Below, one piece after another: positions 46,501 to 58,500 of a stretch of 64,000 nt of DNA. The DNA comes from Mytilus edulis (taxonomy: Eukaryota > Mollusca > Bivalvia > Mytilida > Mytilidae). Each line of letters starts with the position of its first letter. The stretch's first letter is position 1. The stretch is from NCBI RefSeq assembly GCF_963676685.1, contig NC_092356.1, forward strand, positions 43,797,601 through 43,861,600. The letters are read 5' to 3'. The position numbers and the translations under genes are program-made. The notes under the pieces are model-generated. The model was not told where the DNA came from and searched no databases. It was given only the letters and a program-made list of their open reading frames with translations.

Positions 46501-49500
46501 ATAGAAAATTTGTCATTTATTAAGCATTTAATTTTGTGGTTCACCTGTAACCAAAAAATCAATGAAAATCGGTATCTGACGAATTATAATGAATCCACAG
46601 TAATGTACAATGATTTCTGTTTTAGGAAGTGGAACGTTTATGTCTTGGATCAGGTGGATACAGTCCGTCTGCAAATTATCTGTGGCTGACATTTGGTAAA
46701 AGAATATATCAGATGTGTCTCATAAGGTTCAAAGATACACATGGAATTACAGACCAGGTAATATGTCCTCTTCTTGAACATCACCTAGATGATTGGATTG
46801 CAATACTTGACAGCAACTAATTAAAGCAAAGATGATTGATTATTGTTTTACAGTCACATCACCATAGCAGTGACAAAAAAAAAATGTTTATGTACAATGA
46901 TTACAATTACTTTATGCTAATGCCTTGGCTGAATAAATTCCTTAGAATGCCAGGAGTTGTGTGAGATGCTTCTGAAAAATGATCATACCTTATTCACCTT
47001 TGAAAAATAATCATACCTTATTCGCCTTTGAAAAATAATCATACCTAATTCGCCTTTGAAAAATAATCATACCTAATTCACATTATCACCACTTATAGTG
47101 ATTGCCAATCATTTTCTCTAGATATAACTTTTAGATAAGGGAACACTAGAATGAAGGACACAGTCAAATATTTAGGTTGAACTTTTTCATCTCTCTGCAT
47201 ACATTTATCTTTAAACGAAAGTTGTATCCCCTCTCTTACTTTTGAACTCAATGGAGTTGGGTAATGAAACTTTTTAATATTATTCATCACAACTTGCAGA
47301 TGTGTTGCCTTCAAGAAAGAAAAGAAGTTGTGATAAAAAACTTTGATTATCTGCCCTCTATGGATGTACTTTAACCGTTCTGGAGTTATTCCCCTTTTAT
47401 AGTGTTGTATGCAGGCACAGGCATAAGTTGTTATCTCTTGGGACACATTATTCATTTATTACAGCCAATATTTAAGTTGTGAATAGGAGAAAATATTTTT
47501 TAGAAAGAGTAGACAGATGTTAAGTTTTTTAACTGACCATTATTGAAAGATTTAGTATTTGAAAAATGACTATTTTATTTTGTAGATATTAAAGCAATAC
47601 AATGATTTTGCTGAGTTGTATACAAGAGAAGATTTCCCTTTTAACAACCAGAGAGAATGTTGGCAAGAACTAGGTCAAAAATATATAGATGGCCCATCTG
47701 CTGTAAGTACTGTTAATACGGTCAATAACATGATTTTTGTGTTTTAATTTAAATTTTGCCAATAAGACAACTTTCCAAGAATGATGTTTATCAGTACAGG
47801 TTTGTGAAGGTCTTCAACAATGATCAAAACCTAAACCTTTCAAGTTTTAAACCGTCTCAGCATAACAATAGTGGAAATAATTCACAAGAGATTTTTGTTG
47901 TCATTGTGTGAATTTTTAAACAAATTCTGACTTAATACTTTTAAAGACAAGTATTAAAGACATCAAGGTTCAAAGTCAGCAAATGAGTGTATTTATTTGA
48001 GAAAATATTCAATATTTACATCAAATATTTGAATTATATAATAAATTTTGTTTATTTCTTACAGGATCTGTCCATGAAAAGATGGTCTGACCAGTTGAAG
48101 AAAAAAGTAAGTAGTAAAAGTGATTATTTTAAATTTTGCAATTTTTAAATGTTTCTAAACTTATGGGTTGCTGACCAAGTGTTGTTACTTTGTAGCCGAT
48201 CCATCATCCAAGATGGCCGCCAGGGGGGGACTTAGTTTAACATAGGACCCTATGGGAAATGCATACAAATGACTTCTTCTAGAGAACCACTAAATGGAAT
48301 GAAACCAAACATGGCATGAATGTTCCTTATGGGTTGCTGACCAAGTGTTGTTACTTTGTAGCCGATCCATCATCCAAGATGGCCGCCAACGGGGGACTTA
48401 GTTTAACATAGGACCCTAAGGAAAATGCATACAAATGACTTCTTCTAGAGAACCACTAAATGGAATGAAACCAAACATGGCATGAATGTTCCTTATGAGG
48501 TGCTGACCAAGTTTTGTTACTTTGTAGCCGATCCATCATCCAAGATGGCCGCCAGCGGGGGACTTAAATTAACATAGGACCCTATGGGATATGCATACAA
48601 ATGACTTCTTCTAGAGAACCACTGAAAGGAATGAAACCAAACATGTCATGAATGTTCCTTATGGGTTGCTGACCAAGTGTTGTTACTTTGTAGCCGATCC
48701 ATCATCCAAGATGGCCACCAGCGGGGGACTTAAATTTACATAGAACCCTATGGGATATGCATACAAATGACTTCTTCTAGAGAACCACTGAATGGAATGA
48801 AACCAAACATGGCATGAATGTTCCTTATGAGGTGCTGACCAAGTGTTGTTACTTTTTTGCCGATCCATCATCCAAGATGGCCGCCAGCGGGGGACTTAAA
48901 TTTACATAGGACCCTATGGGATATGCATACAAATGACTTCTTCTAGAGAACCATTGAATGGAATGAAACCAAACATGGCATGAATGTTCCTTATGAGGTG
49001 CTGACCAAGTGTTGTTACTTTTTTGCCGATCCATCATCCAAGATGGCCGCCAGCGGGGGACCTAGTTTAACATAGGACCTTATGGGAAATTCATACAAAT
49101 GACTTCTCTAGAGAACCACTGAATGGAATAAAACCAAACATAGCATGACCAAGTGTTATTACTTTATAGCCAAATTTTATCTATTTTCATATGATTTCAA
49201 AAACCAAAGTAGAGTCAGGTGAGCGATACAGGCTCTTGAGAGCCTCTAGTTCTGTATTTTACTAATAAATGGAATTTAGTTTTTCTACAAGGAAACATTA
49301 CATTCACTCTGTGGTTAAAGTTTTTTAAAATTTTAATGACTTTCTTAAATTATCCTGGATTTGTACCAAACTTGGACAGAAGCTTGTTTAAAATTTGTGA
49401 TCTTAAGTATCTAGAAGTAAATTTTGTAAAAAAAATAATCCATTTTTTCCTTATTTCACTTATAAATGGAGTTAGTTTTTCTTCCAATTAATATTGCATA

Positions 49501-52500
49501 GTCTACAGTCAAAGTTTTTCATACATTTATGAGATTCATAAACTATCCTGGATTTTGACCAAATTTTGACAGAAGTTTCTTACAATCAAAAGATAATATC
49601 GAGAGAATTTGTTTTCTTCATTTTGTTTAAGCCTGCAATTATAGCATAAGTAGGCGAGACTGGGTTTTTGCAGAACCCTTACCAATTTTAACCAAAGTAC
49701 AGTAGACTCCACCTAATCGGATATCGGTTAATCGAATATATCGGCTATTGTAATATTATTTCAAAACACCGAACCATTCCCTATACATTTCAGTCAAAAT
49801 ACATCGGATAATCGAATATCGGTTATTAGAATATATCGGCTAATTGGATAGGAATATTCATGGAAAATGTGTGAAAACCATGTACAATCGAATATTTTGA
49901 AATAATTTCATATTTTTTTTGACAGGAAATGAAGCCGGAAGTTACGTCATTACGAAGTTTAAGAAAACTTCAGTACAGAAATGTTTTATTTTATTAATAA
50001 AAACGATCTTTCATAGTCAAATAAAACATATTTTTTCTTATTGTCTTGTTTATTTTATGAATTTGATATTATATTCTGCCCAAGATGTGTTTGTTATGTG
50101 TTTATCCAAATGTGATCGTTATCATTTACTTCACAAACAATGACACGACAGAAATGATTAAAACTGTGCGTGATGTTCATCAATGTTTATTAAATATGAA
50201 TGAATTGTACCTCTTTCTCAACAATTTATTAAAATATATATAGAAGTCCCGTGTAAAAACAAGGAATCGTCTGTCAATAGCATGTCCCAGGTGAAATACA
50301 ATTATGTAACTTGTACACACGTACGCCATTTTCCTAATTTACATAATATTCAGCCTTTTATTTTGAACCACGACAGATAAGATAAAAAAGCAAAATTAAT
50401 TTTACTCATCTTGTTGCCCAATTTTATAATCATAAACATAGTTGTATTACTTGAAATTGGAAAAGGGTTTCATAAATATAAAACGATTACAGCTAAAAGT
50501 TTATAGTCGGCATACATTCGTAGCTATTAATAGAATTTACCTGTGGCCTACTTCCGAGAATTCATAGCTATTTTTAGCTTTTACCTGTTTTAACACACAA
50601 ATGAAACAAATCACGCAAAAAACAAGTCACATTATTTAAATGGTACATATTTTATTCAGATAATCAACACATAATTAATAATTAATAATCAATAGACTGA
50701 CAGATAAACAAAATACATTATTATCAACTAATCGATCTGTTACTCAATCAACCGAATTATCCGAACTTGTACCTGAAAAAACAATAAGATTAGTTACAAA
50801 TTTCCATTAATAAAGCAGCTATAATAGCTATAGGTATCTTAGGGTTGTGTCTGTCAATTTTGAAAAAAAACTTGGAGGAATATACGTTCATCGGCTAATT
50901 GAATATATCGGACAATCGGATATTTTTAGCTGACATTTTGGGTATCCGATTGGCCGGAGTCTACTGTATATAAAGTAGTTCTATCATCATATTTGGTTGT
51001 CCAGCTCAGTCATGTATTTTGTATGTTAGACTTATTGATGTCAGTTCGTATGATCTTAGGCAGTTATTCAAAGTTGACACTTTAAAAAGAACATTTGTGT
51101 ATTTTTAGATTGGGAAGACTTTATATGAGTTAATAATGTACAAGTTAACCATAGATGGTAGTGTATTAAGTGATGACGGACCAGAACACAGGGAACATAC
51201 CAAGTAAGTACCAGTAAAACTTTAAATGATAGAGACTAAACTAACTATACTCTACAGCTAATTTCCTAATGCTTGTAGAGTAAAACTTTGGATGGCTTGC
51301 TTGCTTTGTTTGTATAAACATTTACCCAAGATTTGTAGTTAAGATTGACATATTCAAACAATATATAGAGGCATAGTTGAACCTGTATATTATATTATTT
51401 AAATTTGACTGAACGTTATTCCAATCACAATTGTATGATATACAAACAAAGCAAGCAAGCTAACCAAAGTCTTGCTCTAAATACATCCAGAGGACAACGT
51501 GAATAAAAGCAAGTATGGGATATACATCAGTGAGACAGTACCCCAATGACAAAACTAACCAAAACATTCAATCTTCAACATTATACCATTTACAATATCA
51601 TCAGCTGTAAATGGTTCCAAGTCTGTAAAAGTTGTGTATAAATTGAGCAAAATATCCAAAGATTTCCCATCAATGCAAATTTTCCAAATAACCAAATCAT
51701 AAGAGTATGATATATGACAACCATTAAGAGGCTTCACTGTTAACTGGTACTTATTTCCTTTTTTGGGGAAAGACGGCTTCAAGCCGTCAATTCCCTAATG
51801 GGGTTGGCCAGAGTATCATTCCCTCACGTCAATCATTTTGTTTTGATAGTTTGGAAACCCCCTCAAAATGTCATACTGAAATTGATGACAAGGAGAACAG
51901 ATCGACTTTAAATACATTTTTTACACATTTCCCTTCTGTTTCTCGTGAAATTATCGTAAATATTGAGCTTTCCCTTACAATATATACGTTTCTTTTACAG
52001 TCCGGAAAAATCAGTATTACGAAATATTCTAAATATATCTAACCTAGTGACGTCATTGTTGGAATGCCACCACAGGGATATCCTTTATTCATTATAAAAA
52101 TCATTTACAGTATTTGTATACTAATTTAAAATCCGTATTTGTTAAATGTAAATCTAATGATGTTTGCTGTAGTGTAGATCATTCACACACCAACATGCAA
52201 TGCTCTAATCTGAGGCTATAATCAGATAATTTGTAGGTCAACTTTCACGGTAAACAATGTCAATGGGGATACATGAGATTGGGGAGAGAAACGACAGTTT
52301 TCATTGTTTCTGTAAAGTTCTGTTTTTAGAATCTTCCTCCAATTCAGGAGCACCTCCATTGATGAGTAATTATACACTAAAATCAAAGTAAAGGTTTCTG
52401 AACACTTACAATGTGACATTTAGTATATGATAAGTAGTCTTCTATATAAAATTTTGTGTACCAACATAATTATTGAAATGGTAAAAAAAAAATGAAAAAA

Positions 52501-55500
52501 ATTAAATGTTGCTTTTTGTAGTTTATACCTATCAAGGATTTGTATAGTCTAACTATACAAATCCTTGTACCTATTGAGATTGGGGAGAGTAACTGCAGTT
52601 TTCATTCTTTCTGTAAAGTTATGTTTTTAGAATCTTTCTCCAATTAAGGAGCACCTCAATTGATGAGTAATTACCCACTAAAATGAAAGTTAATGTATCT
52701 GAACACTAAAAATGTCACATTAAAAGAGGGACGAAAGATACCAAAGGGACAGTCAAACTCGTAAATCTAAAACAAACTGACAACGCCATGGCTAAAAATG
52801 AAAAAGACAAACAAACAACAGCACACACGACACAACATAGAAAACTATAGAATAAACAACACGAACCCCACCAAAAAACTAGGGGTGATCTCAGGTGCTC
52901 CGGAAGGGTAAGCAGATCCTGCTCCACATGCCTACTTATCATATATATTAAGTATATATGATTAGTAGTCATCAATTAAAAAATAATTTTGCGTACCAAC
53001 ATAATTATTGTAGTGGTCATTATTTTTTTCATTTTTTTTTTAAATATTGCTTTTTTAGTTTAAAGCTATTTATTCATGAATTTTACAGATATATCAAAAT
53101 GTGGGATCTGGAAACAAACTTCACACAGCTTATATCAATCATATTTGATTTTATAAGTACATGTATCCCTGTGATGAGAGTTGTAACTGGGAACTTTATC
53201 AATGGAAAATTAAAACTGAATAGATTTTTCAGTCCTCACTTTCTTGAGAATACTGTCACAAAAAATTGAGAATGGTCTTAGTCTGCCGTTCAGTTGTACA
53301 TAATTAAAATTCTAAAATATATTGTAGTAGTTGTTAAATTCAATTGAATTTTAGATAATTAACTCCCAACTTTATTCAAATGTTTTGATTTAGAAGGTGC
53401 AGATCTCATTGGTCCAAATTGTCTCTATGATGAATTCTTGACTAAGGAAATGAAATAACAATAAACAACAATTAGTTTCATTATTGTTAGCCTTTCTATA
53501 TGTTCTAGCTGTTCTTTTGCTCATTCTTTGTATGTAGACGATCAAAAGATACCCCCCTAAAAATTGAAACAATGGCCGTCTTTTCCCTCAGAGCTCTTCA
53601 GCTCTTTGATTAAAAGAAATGAATTATTTGATTTTATATTAAGGAAATTTTGTTTAAAGTTTTTATATAAAACATATTTAAGTTACTCTTACAAATTGGA
53701 AAAGTGAAATAAAAGGGAAAGGAAGCCTTTGACAGCACCAAGAGGGGAATAAAAGAACAGACAATGGATTTTACAATGAGAAACTACAGTACTTAAAATT
53801 AAATCTTTTAAAATATAAGAATTCCAATGAAAAACTGGTAGTGAAATCTGGATTTTTATCTTGTTTTTTTACAGGAATGAGATTCCAACATTTTACCCTT
53901 TTTTGTCTTGTATTTTACAGAAATGAGATTCCAGCAATTTACTGTCTTTTCTTGTATTTTACAGGAATAAAACTCCAGCATTTTATTGTTTTTATCTTGT
54001 ATTTTCAGGAATGAGATTCCAGCTTTTTACTACGTTTATCGATCATATAAAGGCAAATCTAAAGCAGAAGTTAAGGTATGTTATAAGTATCTTCATGTTG
54101 TATTTGGATTTTGTTGAGTTGTTTCATTTTACCAAATTTAGTTTTAGTGTTAATTTTTTAAGACTTAGTGGAAAATTTATGTACATTCTGAAATCTCTAC
54201 AGCTTAGAAACAATTTTCTTTTGATTGCGTATTTGATTTTCGTAAAATCCAATCGCCAGTTAAAAGTTTTCACTGCATACCTTGTGATCAAGAAACATGC
54301 AAATGTTCTATTGTCATTGAACCCATGCTGTTACTTTTTCAGCCACATCCAATTGTACTAAAATTACATGATGGTAACTATATACAAGATATTCCATTTG
54401 AGACATCAGAGCTACCTATGTTAGTGCCACCTATACCATGGCACTTACCAGACAGGGGAGGCTACCTCCTAAATCAACGTATGTATTTCATAAATAAATG
54501 GAAATTCTTAATTATTGGCTAAGAAAGTTTATGGATTTCTTTTTAAATTTAGATAAAAATATTATTCAGGGAAGGACAATTTCCAGTTGCATTTATAGGA
54601 ACAAAAACATCCTCCAACTGCAACTTTAATTACGAACACTCGCGTGTAAGAAATGAATCTACAAATACGGTGCAATAGCTTATAGTATCGTGATGCTATT
54701 TAGAACTACACATTTTTCCATTATAATGTGGGCTGATCACACAGTATCACATACACACACACACCGTATTATTTTGGAATATATTAAGGAAATCTATTAC
54801 AATACTTAACTGTTTTTTCCAGTCAACTTTATTAATTGATTTATAATTACTATGAATTGACTGTTAGTGTTGCTATCCACCTATTGCAACTTATTTTTTA
54901 AAATCCTGACCAAATTGCAATTTGTTTTATAAATTCGGAATTTTGAATTTTGCAATAGTTGGAGAGCAACACTAACAGTCAAGTCAATGTAAAAGGGGTG
55001 ACCATCATCGAAACATGGGATAAATGTAAAAATAATGCATTTTCAGCAAAGACTGTGAGAATGGTTGACAGATCCATGTTCAATAATTTCTCTGTCATTG
55101 AATCTGTACCAAGTCACAAGTTAAATGGTGTATTTGATGCTCTGAATATACTTGACATGTGTCCATGGATCATTAACAAACCGGTAAGTAGATAAATTGT
55201 TTGCAAAAATGTTAAGAGAAGGAAGTGTTGAAAAAGAATTAAATTTGCACTTTTTATTGTGAGTGCTTCCTTGTATCAATAAATTATATCTTCTTGTTCC
55301 TCTGAATTTGGATGTATGATTTTGCTATAGAATTTTATGCTCTTTTGTATGTTTCTTTTTCTTCCACTTTTTGATGGCAAGGTTGAGTATTAAAGAAGAT
55401 TTAAGCACTTCTATTCACTTTTTACAATCCTTTTATTTGTCAAACTTTGATCTTAGGTAAAGTTAGTGATTAATAAGGATACATTGTAAAGTGTATTTGA

Positions 55501-58500
55501 ATTGTCTCTATGGTGTCTTTTACAAGTATATCAGTAAAAAGGGTTTGTATTTTACATCTGAAACCGGAGCTACTATTTGGACAGAAAATTTAGAGAAAAC
55601 CACAGCAAAACAATCCCATTTTTTCCCCCGCTATTCTAATTTTTCTAATAAATATATACTATTAATAATAAACTAGCTAATTTGATAAAACAGTTATAAT
55701 TAATATACCTGAATATTTTGTTAGATGTTAGAAGTTGTGATAGACTTGTTCAACAAAAAGGGAGATAAAAATTTAGACATACCCCGACCACCATCTGAAT
55801 GTCCTGCACCACCTAAAATATCTCCGTAAGTATCTGTTTAATGTGATTTATAGAATATTATCAAGCAACTGTATGAAAAATGATTGATATATATGGCCTA
55901 TAATTATATATAAATGTTTTGTTGTTTATAAGTTTCAGTTATAACTTATTAAGAGATTTTAAATCGTAATCAGTTACTTTTTGTTTAATGATACATTCGT
56001 TTATTACCTTCTGGACATTCATGTTTCTTCTTTATTTTTCGTTCTTCCTTATTATAGAATATAAATTCTTTCATTCATAATTTTACAAGAAATTTAGGCC
56101 TTAGAGTGCTTACTATTAACAATGCAACCTGCCATGGAAATTACATTTTCAAGGGACATAATTCCTAAAAATATGATATGTGTTGATTTTCAAACCCTTT
56201 AAGTGACTTTGCTGGTAAGAACCATTGATATATATTTTTTTGTAATCTACCAGAAATATTTTTTTATGCAATTTTCCATATTATAGTTTTAATTTCCAAG
56301 GGACATCATTGTTTTCAATTTATTGAAATGATTTTACTATTTCTAGAATATTCAAACCAATATTTTTCTTTTACTGTTCCAGTGACATGACCCCTGCTCA
56401 GAAGAATGAAATAAAGATAAAGAGAGGTCATCTTAAACAACAAAAGTCTGAAATGAATAGTCTGTGGTGTAGTGCACTATATAAACTTTCTATTGCAAAT
56501 CAGGTACACAAACTTATTGTATTAGAATATTTTTGTTATAATAAGGTACTTAATTTAATGTTAATTTTCGCCGCGATATAGCCTTGTTGTGCTAATGCGG
56601 CGTAAAGCAACCAACAATCAATCAATCAACTTAATTTAATGCAAAACTCGAGGAATACCATGCTTCTTCACAATGCAGAAGTTGAGCAGCAATTCTGTGG
56701 GAATGATATTGACTTATCTTAAGATCAAATATGTGAACCTTCTAAAATGCTCTTGTTTTCCAATAGAAATTAAAACTCCATGTAACTTTTCAATAAAATT
56801 AGTGTGAGCTTGTTATCATAAATATTCATGAAATATTTGCTACTGAACTCTTTTATGTAACGCAATAAACAACCTATTATTTAATAATGGGTTTAAAATA
56901 TGGATTAAGATATGCCTGTCATTCTGTCTAAGCAATGCTTTTCACAAAATATTAAGAGAAAGATTAGTTCAATGACAAGTAGATCCTTTTTAAATTTGAT
57001 GATTAATAGAGATATGTTGTTAAAGAATTATAGGACTTTTATACTTCAAAAAGTATGCCTTTTTCATAGATATGGTGATAACTCAAGTATTTTCCACCAA
57101 TTTATGTTACAATTTTTTTGAGGAATTTACAATAGATAAAAATTCTTTTTGTTTTATTTCAACATAACCTTGATTTTCCTGTTTATTTTCAGTATAAAGA
57201 CGATATTTTCTGGTTCCCACATAACCTTGACTTTAGAGGTCGTACTTATCCATGTCCACCTCATTTTAATCATCTAGGTAAGCTATGTACTTATTTATGA
57301 TTATGAATAAAACTTATATGCTTTGGTACAGACATTATTGAACATCAAAAATAAAACTTATATGCTTTGGTACTGACATTATTGGACATCAAAAATAAAA
57401 CTTATATGCTTTGGTACTGACATTATTGGACATCAAAAATAAAACTTATATGCTTTGGTACAGACATTATTGGACATCAAAAATAAAACTTATATGCTTT
57501 GGTACAGACATTATTGGACATCAAAAATAAAACTTATATGCTTTGGTACAGACATTATTGAACATCAAAAAGGTTCCTGTAAAATAGAAAATGACTGACA
57601 CCAAAAAGAAAAGTGATTGTATTATAACTTCAATAGTTTAAGCGTCACAGATTCTAAGATCAAAAGTCGCAGATTCCCAAACAGCGATAAGGTCAGAAGA
57701 GGTATGCCACCCATTTAATTTACCTTAAATAGCTGCAATAATCATTTTTATTGTTCATATGAGCAAAAAATGTATTGCAACTGATACAGAACATGGTCTA
57801 TTTTAGCTTTTATGATTTCAGGAGATGATGTTACTAGAAGTATACTATGTTTTGCCAAGGGTAAACCTTTAGGGAAGAAAGGACTTGATTGGCTTAAAAT
57901 ACATTTGATCAATCTTACTGGTTTGAAGAAGAGGTATGTAAAAAGTAAAATCACAAAAATACTGAACTCCCAGGAAAATTCTAAACGGAAAGTCCCTAAT
58001 TAAATATCAAAATCAAAAGTTCAAACACATCAAACGAATGAATAACAACTGTCCTATTCCTGACTTTGTACTTGGTACAGGCAATTTTTTTTGTTTAAAT
58101 TGGTGGATTTAACCTGGTTTTATAGATAGCTAAACCTCTCACTTGTATGATAGTCACACCAAATTCCATTATATGTGTAAGGCTAGGCCATAATTAAAAA
58201 TATTTTGGTTTGCCCAAACCCTACCTTAAGGTTGAGACAGTGGGTAGGTAGGTAGGCATTTTCTTTTTTTTTTCAACAAAAAGAAATTGTAGTATCTATG
58301 GTTTATAAGTCTTCATGGCTATCCGATTAAAAAAAAACTTCTTCAAATCAGGACAATAAAAGATTTTGAGTAGGCAGCTTTTTTCTGGGTAGGTAGCGTT
58401 TGGGCAAACAAACCTATTCTTTTTTATGGCCTTATTAAATGACAAATATGATATAAAAATTTACAACAACATATAAGATTTTCTGGCCTAATGAAATCTA

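Larger units (their letters stand above)
51765..53605 (+). mobile_element. Element with terminal hairpins (copy 2)
   Basis: The left end GGGGAAAGACGGC (51765-51777) and right end GCCGTCTTTTCCC (53575-53587) are inverted with one mismatch. The left hairpin is GACGGCT/AGCCGTC (51772-51788); the right is AGAGCT-CTTC-AGCTCT (53590-53605). CCTCACGTCAA near the left end and CTCAGAGC..GCTCTTTGAT at the right are shared with copy 1 (6561-7806). The interior holds a tandem duplication (about 52270 and 52575), the 35-bp palindrome and a ~220-bp insertion. Confidence 0.7.

Noticed and set aside
48683..49037. Two nearly identical 62-residue minus-strand frames
   Set aside because: They recur with the 166-bp array and have no gene context.
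54011..54361. 116-residue plus-strand frame through POLRMT exon 15 and its intron
   Set aside because: It reads the exon in a different frame and crosses the intron. The phase-consistent exon model explains the coding signal.
54959..55046. Extended 5' part of POLRMT exon 17
   Set aside because: The frame is open back to 54959 and an AATAG acceptor exists there, but the added residues do not match the family. The acceptor ending at 55046 gives a continuous alignment.
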